This document shows, in pieces, positions 18,095-26,505 of a DNA stretch of 64,000 bases (its first letter is position 1; each line of letters starts with the position of its first letter). The notes under the pieces are model-generated. The model had not been told where the DNA came from. It made no database searches and saw only the letters and a program-made list of their open reading frames with translations. Location: the NCBI GenBank assembly GCA_937920345.1, contig CALGVA010000011.1:1-64000 (forward strand), read 5' to 3'. The position numbers were made by a program, and so were the translations under genes. The DNA comes from an uncultured Lachnospiraceae bacterium. GTDB taxonomy: Bacteria; Bacillota; Clostridia; Lachnospirales; Lachnospiraceae.

Positions 18095-20602
18095 CTATTT
18101 CGTTATGGATTTCTTATCCGTTACAACCGGCTCTTTCGGAAGAACCACCTTATCCAGCTTCCAGATCTCATCCACGTATTCCTGAATGGTTCTGTCGGAA
18201 GTGAACTTGCCGGAACATGCCACATTTAAGATCGCGCTCTTCGCCCAGCCGCTCTCGTTTCTGTAAGCTGCTTCCACCTTCTTCTGTGCCTCCGCATAAG
18301 CCTTGAAGTCCTTCAGGATAAAGTAGGTATCAGCCTTTGCGGTACTCTGTGTATTCAGCAGCGAGTTGTACAGCGGTCTGAACAGATCCGGATCATTGGG
18401 GGCGTAGGTGCCGTTGATCAACTGCATAAGCACTTTACGCACATCAGGATCGTTATTGAAGATCTCTGTCGGATGGTAACCGCCGTAATTCTCAAAACGG
18501 ATGACCTCGTCGGAACTTAAGCCGAAGATAAACGCATTCTCCTCGCCCACTTCCTCCACGATCTCCACATTGGCACCGTCCATCGTTCCGATCGTCAGCG
18601 CGCCGTTTAACATGAACTTCATGTTACCCGTACCGGAAGCCTCTTTACTTGCCGTAGAGATCTGCTCCGACACATCCGCCGCCGCAAAGATGATCTCCGC
18701 ATTGGATACACGATAGTTCTCAATAAATACCACCTTGATCTTGCCGTCTATCGCCGGATCGTTATTGACCACGTCCGCCACGGAATTGATCAGTTTAATT
18801 GTCAGCTTCGCATTGTGATAGCCTGCCGCCGCCTTCGCACCGAAGATGAAGGTCCTCGGATAAAATTCCATATCCGGATGCTCTTTCAGTTCATTATACA
18901 GATACATCACATGCAGAATATTCAGAAGCTGGCGCTTGTACTCATGCAGTCTCTTCACCTGCACGTCAAAGATCGAACGGGGATTAACCTCGATCCCGTT
19001 ATGTTCTAAGATGTACTCGGCGAGACGCACCTTATTCTGATACTTGATATTCATAAACTCCTGCTGTGCCTTGGCGTCGTCCGCATAGATCTTCAGTCTG
19101 CCGATCTGCGGCAGGTCGGTGATCCAGTCATTGCCCACATGCGCCGTAACCCAGTCAGAGAGCAGCGGATTCGCATGGAGCAGGAAACGTCTCTGCGTGA
19201 TACCGTTGGTCTTATTGTTGAATTTCTCCGGCATCATCTCATAGAAATCTTTTAACTCCTGATTCTTTAAGATCTCCGTATGTAATCTTGCAACGCCGTT
19301 CACGGAATATCCTGACGCGATTGCCAGATGTGCCATCTTCACCTGTCCGTCGTAGATGATCGCCATCTTGCGTATCTTATCGTGATTGCCCGGATATTTC
19401 TGTTCGATCTGCGCCACGAATCTGCGGTTAATCTCCTCCACGATCTGATAAACACGGGGCAGTAATCTGGAGAAAAGCTCGATGGGCCATTTCTCAAGTG
19501 CCTCGGACATAATCGTGTGATTGGTATATGCACAGGTCTTCGTGGTAACTTCCCAGGCCTCGTCCCATGTCAGATAATGCTCATCCATCAGGATACGCAT
19601 AAGTTCCGCAATCGCAACAGTCGGATGGGTATCGTTGAGCTGGAAGGTAACCTTCTCATGGAACTTGCGGATATCTTTATGTTTCCGCATATACTTCTCC
19701 ACCGCTTCCTGTACGGACGCAGAGATGAAGAAATACTGCTGTTTTAAACGAAGTTCTTTACCTGCATAATGATTATCGTTAGGGTACAGCACTTCTACGA
19801 TATTTCTTGCCAGATTCTCCTGTTCAACCGCCCTCTGATAATCGCCTTTGTCAAAAGAATCCAGCTGGAAGCACTCTACCGGCTCCGCATCCCAGATCCG
19901 CAGCGTATTCACGATACCATTGCCGTAGCCTACCACCGGCAGATCATACGGAATCGCACGTACCGCCTGATAGCCTTCCTGTCTGAAATTGCTTCTGCCG
20001 TTCTCATCTACATAAACATTAACATATCCGCCGAACTTAACTTCCTTGGCATATTCCGGTCTTCTAAGCTCAAAGGGATTTCCGTCCTTAAGCCAGTTAT
20101 CCGGCACTTCGATCTGGTAACCGTCCCGGATCTCCTGCTTGAACATGCCGTAGCGGTAACGGATACCACAGCCGTAAGCCGCATATCCTAAAGTTGCCAG
20201 AGAGTCCAGGAAGCAGGCAGCCAGACGTCCCAGACCGCCGTTGCCGAGCGCCGCATCGGGCTCCTGATCCTCCACCACGTTAATATCGATGCCTAACTCC
20301 TGAAGCGCCGTCTCCACAGCCTTATATGCCTGCAGATTAATGATATTATTGCCGAGTGCACGTCCCATCAGGAACTCCATCGACAAATAATACACCATCT
20401 TAGGGTCCTGTCTGTCGTACTCCTTCTGTGTCGTCAGCCACTGATCCACAACCGTATCCTTAATCGCGTACGATACCGCCTGGAAGATCTGCTGATCCGT
20501 CGCTTCCTCTAGAGTCTTTCTGTAAAGCGTCCTTATATTATACAGAACGCTTCTCTTAAAAAGCTCTGTATCAAAAGTTGTTGTTACAGATTTCTTTGCC
20601 AT
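18095..20602 (-). CDS. glgP: Glycogen/starch alpha-glucan phosphorylase
   Basis: Phosphorolysis of alpha-1,4-glucans to glucose 1-phosphate, cytosolic and PLP-dependent (GT35). About 835 residues, full length. Visible family landmarks are ALGNGGLGRLAACFLDSLAT, QLNDTHPTVAIAELMR, KRLHEYKRQLLN and the PLP lysine segment EASGTGNMKFMLNGALTIG. The start at 20602 (MAKKSVTTTF) is set by AGGAGG at 7 bp; 33 codons of open frame further upstream lack a site. A -10 TATAAT lies at 20666-20671. It is a single gene, not part of a glycogen synthesis cluster here. Confidence 0.97.
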   Translation of the reverse strand: MAKKSVTTTFDTELFKRSVLYNIRTLYRKTLEEATDQQIFQAVSYAIKDTVVDQWLTTQKEYDRQDPKMVYYLSMEFLMGRALGNNIINLQAYKAVETALQELGIDINVVEDQEPDAALGNGGLGRLAACFLDSLATLGYAAYGCGIRYRYGMFKQEIRDGYQIEVPDNWLKDGNPFELRRPEYAKEVKFGGYVNVYVDENGRSNFRQEGYQAVRAIPYDLPVVGYGNGIVNTLRIWDAEPVECFQLDSFDKGDYQRAVEQENLARNIVEVLYPNDNHYAGKELRLKQQYFFISASVQEAVEKYMRKHKDIRKFHEKVTFQLNDTHPTVAIAELMRILMDEHYLTWDEAWEVTTKTCAYTNHTIMSEALEKWPIELFSRLLPRVYQIVEEINRRFVAQIEQKYPGNHDKIRKMAIIYDGQVKMAHLAIASGYSVNGVARLHTEILKNQELKDFYEMMPEKFNNKTNGITQRRFLLHANPLLSDWVTAHVGNDWITDLPQIGRLKIYADDAKAQQEFMNIKYQNKVRLAEYILEHNGIEVNPRSIFDVQVKRLHEYKRQLLNILHVMYLYNELKEHPDMEFYPRTFIFGAKAAAGYHNAKLTIKLINSVADVVNNDPAIDGKIKVVFIENYRVSNAEIIFAAADVSEQISTASKEASGTGNMKFMLNGALTIGTMDGANVEIVEEVGEENAFIFGLSSDEVIRFENYGGYHPTEIFNNDPDVRKVLMQLINGTYAPNDPDLFRPLYNSLLNTQSTAKADTYFILKDFKAYAEAQKKVEAAYRNESGWAKSAILNVACSGKFTSDRTIQEYVDEIWKLDKVVLPKEPVVTDKKSITK

Positions 20603-20723
20603 CTGTGTGCCTCCTCGTCTGCTTTTATTTCTGAAAAACAATGTCTGCTTTGACTCCATTCTATTATTATAGCCTGTATTTGTGTTTTTGACCATAAGCA
20701 ATATGCTTAAAGTGTCTCACAAT

Positions 20724-20863
20724 GTAACAGTTCAGCCTTCGGCTTCACTGTCACTCCTGATGCACACAAAATGCTCCAAAGTCGCATTTTGGCGCTTTCA
20801 CAACTCATAAAATCGCATACAGAGCGATTTTACTCGCGGAATAGTGCAAGGCTGATCTGTTAC
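20724..20863. mobile_element. 140-bp miniature inverted-repeat element, copy 1
   Basis: The element begins GTAACAGTTCAGCCTT and ends AAGGCTGATCTGTTAC, giving 16-bp terminal inverted repeats with one mismatch. It is flanked by an exact 8-bp direct repeat CTCACAAT (20716-20723 and 20864-20871). The sequence is almost identical to 41843-41982. Internal hairpins include AAAATCGC/GCGATTTT. It carries no plausible gene. It lies immediately after the ileS stop codon. The GTAA tip and 8-bp duplication fit what is known of IS66-family ends, so an IS66-type transposase may mobilise it (inference). Confidence 0.88.
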
Positions 20864-20871
20864 CTCACAAT

Positions 20872-23800
20872 TCACACTTTCTCCACGCCGATCGTAACCT
20901 TCTCGCCGTTCACATTCCACTCCCTGGATACCGCAAGCGTCTCATTCGTCACAATCGCCTCTGCCAGCACCTTACCGGAGATCGCCTCTGCATTCTTCTG
21001 TACGATTCCGGCCACCTTATCGTTGCCGCAGACGGACACTTTGATATGATCCATTACCTCAAAATCCGCATCCTTACGCATCGTCTGGATCTTGCTGATG
21101 ACCTCATACACGAAGCCCTCCTCGATCAGTTCCGGTGTCAGGCTGGTATCCAGCACGACGGTAACGCTGTTGTCCGCCTCTGTCACATAACCGTCCTTCT
21201 GTGCCATATCGATTAGAAGGTCTTCTTCCGCCAGCGCCACTTCCACGCCGTCCACATCAAATTTCAATGCACCCTGTGCCTTCAGCTCCTCCATTGCCTT
21301 CGTACCATCCACTGCGCTCAGATACGCTTTGATACCGCCTAACTGTTTGCCGTACTTCGGTCCCACCGTCTTAAGCTGGGGCTTGAAGCTGTAGCTTGTA
21401 AATGCCGACACATCATCGGAAAACTCGATGTTTTTCACATTCAGTTCATCCCTGATGATCTCCTGATAGAAGTCACTGAGTTCATGCTCCGCCCTGACAA
21501 ACATAGTGCCGATGGGCTGTCGGTTCTTAATATTCGCCGTGTTACGTGCCGCACGTCCCATCACAACGATCTTTAAGACTGCTTCCATATCCTCTTCCAG
21601 CTTCTGGTCGATCATCTTCTCATCCGCCGTCGGAAAATCACACAGATGAATACTCTCCGGCGCATTCTCATCAATGCTCTTCACCAGATTCAGATAAATC
21701 TCCTCTGTCATAAAAGGAATCATCGGTGCCGCACATTTGCTGATGGTGACAAGGGTCGTGTACAGAGTCATGTAAGCGTTGATCTTATCCTGCTCCATGC
21801 CCTTCGCCCAGAAGCGCTCACGGCTTCTTCTCACGTACCAGTTACTCATCTCGTCCACGAACTCATCCAGCGCACGGGCAGCCTCGGGAATCCTGTAGTT
21901 ATCAAGATTCGCGTCCACTTCCTTGATCACCGTGTTCAGTTTAGACAAAAGCCACTTATCCATTACCGGCAGCTTGTCATATTCCAGGCTGTACTTCGTC
22001 GCATCAAAACCGTCGATATTTGCATATAATACGAAGAACGCATAAGTGTTCCACAAAGTGCCCAGGAACTTGCGCTGTCCCTCCTGCACTGCCTTGCCGT
22101 GGAAACGGTTGGGCAACCATGGCGCAGAATTGATATAGAAATACCAGCGGATTGCATCCGCGCCGTAGGTCTCAAGCGCCTCGAACGGGTCCACCGCATT
22201 CCCCTTGGACTTACTCATCTTCTGCCCGTTTTCGTCCTGCACGTGACCCAGAACGATAACATTTTCAAAAGGAGCCTTGTTAAACAGCAGCGTAGACTCC
22301 GCCATCAGTGAATAGAACCACCCGCGGGTCTGGTCTACCGCCTCGGAGATAAACTGCGCCGGGAACTGTTTCTCAAATAACTCTTTATTCTCAAAAGGAT
22401 AATGGTGCTGTGCAAACGGCATGGCACCCGAGTCAAACCAGCAGTCAATCACTTCCGGCACACGCTTCATCGTCTTGCCGCAGTCCGGACAGGTGATTGT
22501 GATCTCGTCGATATAAGGCCTGTGCAGTTCCACCGTCCGCGCCGCCGGATTGCCGGACAGTTTCTCCAGTTCTTCGCGGGAACCGACAGACTCCATGTGT
22601 CCGCACGCCTCGCACTCCCATACATTCAAGGGCGTACCCCAGTAACGGTTACGGGAAATACCCCAGTCCTGAATATTTTCCAGCCAGTTGCCGAAGCGTC
22701 CCTCACCGATGGACTCCGGAATCCAGTTGACCGTCTTGTTGTTGCGCACCAGATCGTCCCGCACCGCCGTCATCTTAATAAACCAGGACTCTCTTGCGTA
22801 ATAGATCAGCGGCGTGTCACAGCGCCAGCAGAAGGGGTAATCGTGTTCAAATTTCGGCGCGTCGAACAATTTTCCCTCTTTATCCAGATCCTTCAGGATC
22901 TCCGGGTCAGCCTTTTTCACAAACAGACCCGCATAGGGCGTCTCCTGTGTCATCTCACCCTTGCCGTCCACAAACTGTACGAAAGGCAGGTCGTATTTGC
23001 GTCCCACCTGGGCGTCATCCTCACCGAATGCCGGTGCGATATGGACGATACCGGTACCGTCCGTCATGGTAACGTAATTGTCACAGGTCACGAAATGCGC
23101 TTTTTTCTTCTGCTTCGCCGCTGCTTCCCCTGTACATGCGAAAAGGGGCTCATATTCTTTATGCTCCAGATCCGTTCCTGTATAAGTCTCAAGCACCTCA
23201 TAGGCCGGCTTGTCATCCTCCGACAGTTTACCCAGCACATTGTCCAGAAGCGCCTGGGCCATGTAATAGGTATAGCCGTCCGCCGCCTTTACTTTCACAT
23301 ACGTCTCGCCCGGGTTCACGCAGAGCGCCACATTGGAGGGAAGCGTCCACGGCGTGGTCGTCCACGCAAGGAAATAAGCGTCCTCACCCACTACTTTAAA
23401 GCGCACCACCGCGGAACGTTCCTTCACCGCCTTATAGCCCTGTGCCACCTCGTGGGAGGACAGCGGCGTGCCGCAGCGCGGACAGTAGGGTACGATCTTA
23501 AAGCCCTTATACAGTAATCCCTTATCCCAGATCTGCTTCAGCGCCCACCACTCGGACTCGATAAAATCATCATGATACGTCACGTAAGGATCATCCATAT
23601 CCGCCCAGAAACCGACTGTACCGGAGAAATCCTCCCACATGCCCTTGTATTTCCAGACAGACTCCTTACATTTGCTGATAAAAGGGTCTAACCCGTATTC
23701 TTCGATCTGCTCCTTGCCGTCCAGCCCCAGCAGCTTCTCTACCTCTAACTCTACAGGCAGTCCGTGGGTATCCCAGCCTGCCTTACGGGGAACCATACAG

Positions 23801-24027
23801 CCCTTCATGGTACGGTATCTGGGGATCATATCCTTGATCACGCGGGTCAGAACATGTCCGATATGGGGCTTGCCGTTAGCCGTGGGCGGACCGTCATAAA
23901 AGGTATACGTCTCTCCCTCCTTGCGGGAATCCATGCTCTTCTGAAAAATGTCATTGTCCTTCCAGAACTGACAGACTTCCTTCTCTCTGTCTACAAAATT
24001 AAGGCTTGTGTCAACTTTTTGATACAT
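20872..24027 (-). CDS. ileS: Isoleucyl-tRNA synthetase
   Basis: Charges tRNA-Ile; 1051 residues. The class I HIGH motif is in PPTANGKPHIGHVL and KMSKS in QKMSKSKGNAV. The editing domain has the expected AWTTTPWTLPSN. The N-terminal wording TRVIKDMIPRYRTMKG resembles the eukaryote-like IleS2 type, which is often less sensitive to mupirocin; that is inference. The start at 24027 (MYQKVDTSL) follows GAGGAG with 6-7 bp. Upstream open frame is T-box terminator sequence. Regulation is by the T-box leader at 24056-24442. Confidence 0.97.
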   Translation of the reverse strand: MYQKVDTSLNFVDREKEVCQFWKDNDIFQKSMDSRKEGETYTFYDGPPTANGKPHIGHVLTRVIKDMIPRYRTMKGCMVPRKAGWDTHGLPVELEVEKLLGLDGKEQIEEYGLDPFISKCKESVWKYKGMWEDFSGTVGFWADMDDPYVTYHDDFIESEWWALKQIWDKGLLYKGFKIVPYCPRCGTPLSSHEVAQGYKAVKERSAVVRFKVVGEDAYFLAWTTTPWTLPSNVALCVNPGETYVKVKAADGYTYYMAQALLDNVLGKLSEDDKPAYEVLETYTGTDLEHKEYEPLFACTGEAAAKQKKKAHFVTCDNYVTMTDGTGIVHIAPAFGEDDAQVGRKYDLPFVQFVDGKGEMTQETPYAGLFVKKADPEILKDLDKEGKLFDAPKFEHDYPFCWRCDTPLIYYARESWFIKMTAVRDDLVRNNKTVNWIPESIGEGRFGNWLENIQDWGISRNRYWGTPLNVWECEACGHMESVGSREELEKLSGNPAARTVELHRPYIDEITITCPDCGKTMKRVPEVIDCWFDSGAMPFAQHHYPFENKELFEKQFPAQFISEAVDQTRGWFYSLMAESTLLFNKAPFENVIVLGHVQDENGQKMSKSKGNAVDPFEALETYGADAIRWYFYINSAPWLPNRFHGKAVQEGQRKFLGTLWNTYAFFVLYANIDGFDATKYSLEYDKLPVMDKWLLSKLNTVIKEVDANLDNYRIPEAARALDEFVDEMSNWYVRRSRERFWAKGMEQDKINAYMTLYTTLVTISKCAAPMIPFMTEEIYLNLVKSIDENAPESIHLCDFPTADEKMIDQKLEEDMEAVLKIVVMGRAARNTANIKNRQPIGTMFVRAEHELSDFYQEIIRDELNVKNIEFSDDVSAFTSYSFKPQLKTVGPKYGKQLGGIKAYLSAVDGTKAMEELKAQGALKFDVDGVEVALAEEDLLIDMAQKDGYVTEADNSVTVVLDTSLTPELIEEGFVYEVISKIQTMRKDADFEVMDHIKVSVCGNDKVAGIVQKNAEAISGKVLAEAIVTNETLAVSREWNVNGEKVTIGVEKV

Positions 24028-24055
24028 GATGTGCTCCTCTCCTTGAAAATAGGAA

Positions 24056-24442
24056 GACCCCGTCCCGTAAAAGGACGAGGTCAAAGTTCTCGTAATACCA
24101 CCTGTTACGACGCACTCCCCTCCACAGTCAGCCCGGCCTTCATACGCTTCGCTGTATCTGTCTCACTACAGCCTGTCCGGTCAGTCCTGCTGCTTTCTGG
24201 TCATACGATTCCCGGTAACGGCGGAATGCCGTCAGAGCCTACTGCTTTTACGTCTGCCGGAAAGAGAGCGTGTCCATGCATTGCCGGAACACGATTCACT
24301 GGCAGAAAGGTTCGGTCTGAAACTCGGAAGTGATCTTCACTCATCTCCTACTCACACCGGTCTTGCACCATCACCGGCTCGCTGTGCCTTTGAGAAATCA
24401 GCTACTGTCTTCTTCAACGTCTGTGTCTGTTCTTACTTATAC
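24056..24442 (-). promoter_or_regulatory. T-box riboswitch (isoleucine) before ileS
   Basis: The leader holds the T-box sequence AACAGGTGGTATTACG (24091-24106), whose GGTGG region pairs with the tRNA acceptor end. A terminator hairpin with arms GACCTCGTCC/GGGACGGGGTC lies at 24056-24082. Near 24332-24334 a likely specifier AUC (Ile) lies in the Stem I loop region of GAAGATCACTTCC. Uncharged tRNA-Ile would stabilise the antiterminator and raise ileS expression. The specifier assignment is by eye. Confidence 0.88.
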
Positions 24443-24472
24443 TTTATATTACATCTTCCTTCCTGTTGTCAA
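24443..24472 (-). promoter_or_regulatory. Promoter of the T-box/ileS transcript
   Basis: TTGACA (24467-24472) and TATAAA (24443-24448) with 18-bp spacing on the minus strand. Confidence 0.7.
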
Positions 24473-24618
24473 GATGGTTCGTGAGATTTCATAGGAAAGC
24501 TTATAACAGTATATTTGAAGAGGACGTAATGCAGCCAGTACTTGACAATTTATTTCATTGTATGTAGACTATATCTTTAACTGGAATTTGTACTGCAAAT
24601 GAGGTTTAGGAGGACATT

Positions 24619-24987
24619 ATGAATATTGAACACTTGAAAGACAACGGAACAGATATTGCAGTCATTTCCAGTGATGAAAAGCTTATTGTAGATACGCAAT
24701 CCGCTTTAGATTTGGCTATGACTGTTAAGTATGAAACAGGTGCAACAAATATAGTAATCAATAAATCGGCGGTATGTGAGGAATTTTTTATCCTGAGCAG
24801 CGGTATGGCAGGCGAGATACTTCAAAAGTTTATCAATTACCATGTCAGAATCGCCATTTATGGAGATTACTCGCAGTATACAAGCAAACCATTAAAAGAC
24901 TTTATTTACGAATCCAATAATGGTAATGATTTCTTCTTTGTATCAACCAAAGAAGCGGCAGTACAAAAGTTGACAGAAACACAATAA
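24619..24987 (+). CDS. DUF4180 domain protein
   Basis: 122-residue cytosolic protein of the DUF4180 family, function unknown. The C-terminal half carries the family pattern VRIAIYGDYSQYTSKPLKDF followed by FFFVSTKEAA. No membrane segment or catalytic motif is evident. AGGAGG precedes the ATG by 5 bp. Single gene, transcribed away from ileS. Confidence 0.8.
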   Translation: MNIEHLKDNGTDIAVISSDEKLIVDTQSALDLAMTVKYETGATNIVINKSAVCEEFFILSSGMAGEILQKFINYHVRIAIYGDYSQYTSKPLKDFIYESNNGNDFFFVSTKEAAVQKLTETQ

Positions 24988-25020
24988 CAAGATCGTACAA
25001 ATTTCAGTTGGGGATCTCAA

Positions 25021-25047
25021 ACAGGCAGCTGTGAGAAACAGCTGCCT
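25021..25047. terminator. Hairpin between convergent small genes
   Basis: GGCAGCTGT and ACAGCTGCC with a short loop lie between the DUF4180 gene and the PH-like gene. There is no clear T-run on either side, so terminator activity is probable but unproven. Confidence 0.45.
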
Positions 25048-25095
25048 GCCCGCTAATGGAATATTTGATCTACTCCATGCAGCAGCCCTATGTAC

Positions 25096-25476
25096 TTACA
25101 GTCCTGCCTTTTCCCGCAGATACTCGACCCACTCTTTTCTCTTCATGACAGAACACTTTTTCTTCATGGTTTTGCCATTCTCGGGGTTCTGGCAGATTAC
25201 TTTGATTCCCGTGGGAATAATCGGAATCAGACCGCCCACGTTGACAAGCTTCAGTTCCTTGATATCACTGTACCTGACAGCGAAACTATCAGCTCCCAGC
25301 AGTCCGCCGACAAAGACAAATTTCTCATTTGTAAAGAAGAAATTCCCTCTGCTCTGCGACAGCATCTCCCACAAATCTCCCTTTGTGTGCTCGATAATGT
25401 GGTCGGCATCACCGATCAGTTCCGCCTCCCTCATTGTTGTCTCCCATTTTGCTACTGCATCCGGTTTTAAATTCAT
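25096..25476 (-). CDS. Small PH/GRAM-like domain protein
   Basis: About 126 residues. A beta-rich middle (GNFFFTNEKFVFVGGL, SFAVRYSDIKELKLV) followed by a C-terminal helix resembles bacterial PH/GRAM-like domains; function unknown. No signal or membrane helix beyond a short hydrophobic turn. The start at 25476 (MNLKPDAVAKW) uses GGAG at 6 bp. That site comes from the end of hairpin repeat B, so the repeat forms the gene's leader. An ATG four codons earlier overlaps the same GGAG. Confidence 0.7.
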   Translation of the reverse strand: MNLKPDAVAKWETTMREAELIGDADHIIEHTKGDLWEMLSQSRGNFFFTNEKFVFVGGLLGADSFAVRYSDIKELKLVNVGGLIPIIPTGIKVICQNPENGKTMKKKCSVMKRKEWVEYLREKAGL

Positions 25477-25482
25477 ATTATT

Positions 25483-25620
25483 CTCCATTCCGCAGACGCT
25501 TTAGCGTCGGAGGAATCGCGAGCCGAATATCAGATTCGGCTCTGCGATAAGAGCTATTTTGTGACGCCTGCGGCACAAATAGCCGTGTGAAAAATGAGCT
25601 ATCAAGCTTATTTTTCACAC
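25483..25620 (-). repeat. Hairpin repeat, copy B
   Basis: A stack of stems in the leader of the PH-like gene. In transcription order these are GTGTGAAAAAT/ATTTTTCACAC, then a stem with TTTGTG and CACAAAATAG arms, then the 63-bp block shared with copy A. It ends CGGAATGGAGA, providing the Shine-Dalgarno sequence. Confidence 0.85.
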
Positions 25621-25754
25621 TATTCCTTCCCTTTCACATCAGATTTCTTAAATAGTATCATAATTTCAGGGAAACTGCCAGAATTGAATTCTAAAATTTT
25701 CAACAATAAAGAACACGAACTTCTCTCACAATCCATAGAACGGATATGACAGGA

Positions 25755-26420
25755 TCAGGCAACGATCCGCCCGTCCTCGATCCGTACAATACGGTCGGCA
25801 AGCTGCGCAATTTCATTGTTATGTGTAATCATGACGATCGTCTGGCGGAACTTGCTGCCGGTGCTTTTTAAGAGTCCCAGCACGTCCGCGCTCGTCTTGC
25901 TGTCCAGATTGCCGGTCGGCTCATCCGCCAGCACGATGGCGGGTTTCGTGATGAGTGCACGGGCGATTGCGACACGCTGCTGCTGCCCGCCGGACAGATG
26001 ATTCGGCATACTGTTAAGTTTATCCTCCAGCGCCAGCATATGAACGATCTCATCCAGGAATTTCTCATCGGCTTTATCCCCGTCCAGTTCCACAGGCAGA
26101 ACAATATTCTCGTACACGTTCAAAATCGGCACCAGATTATACTGCTGGAATACAAACCCGATGTTCCGGCGCCGAAAAACAGTCAGTTCCTCCTCATTCT
26201 TCTTCGTCAGTTCATTGCCCCGCACAATCACGCTGCCCGAAGTAGGCTGATCCAGTCCGCCCATCATATGAAGCAGCGTAGACTTACCGCTGCCGGAAGT
26301 ACCCACAATCGCCACGAACTCTCCCTGCTCGACGCTGAAGTTCACCCCGTCCAGCGCACATGTAATATTAGACTCCTGCCCGTAATATTTCTTCAAATCT
26401 ATTGTCTGTAAAATACTCAT
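25755..26420 (-). CDS. ABC transporter ATP-binding protein
   Basis: 221-residue ATPase of the MacB/LolD class, partner of the FtsX permease upstream. Walker A GTSGSGKST, signature SGGQQQRVAIARAL, Walker B IVLADEPTGNLDS and the H-loop ITHN are all present. It is the last gene of a PadR-DUF2812-permease-ATPase operon. AAAGGGG lies before the start. Confidence 0.93.
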   Translation of the reverse strand: MSILQTIDLKKYYGQESNITCALDGVNFSVEQGEFVAIVGTSGSGKSTLLHMMGGLDQPTSGSVIVRGNELTKKNEEELTVFRRRNIGFVFQQYNLVPILNVYENIVLPVELDGDKADEKFLDEIVHMLALEDKLNSMPNHLSGGQQQRVAIARALITKPAIVLADEPTGNLDSKTSADVLGLLKSTGSKFRQTIVMITHNNEIAQLADRIVRIEDGRIVA

Positions 26421-26505
26421 ATCAACATACCCCTTTCATGCCAGTCGTATCCATATTCGTTCCGGTTTATAAGTTTGCAGAGCAAATCCCGCATAGCAGA
26501 TCTGC

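Noticed and set aside
20771..21049. Similar short frames starting in both 140-bp elements (also 41890-42081)
   Set aside because: Similarity comes from the repeated DNA. The frames diverge after the element end and lack binding sites.
22402..23517. 371-codon open frame opposite ileS
   Set aside because: Antisense to a well-conserved synthetase. No binding site or recognisable motif.
24056..24442. tRNA gene in the structured region before ileS
   Set aside because: The folds and the GGTGG motif are those of a T-box leader; there is no tRNA cloverleaf with a CCA-side acceptor stem.
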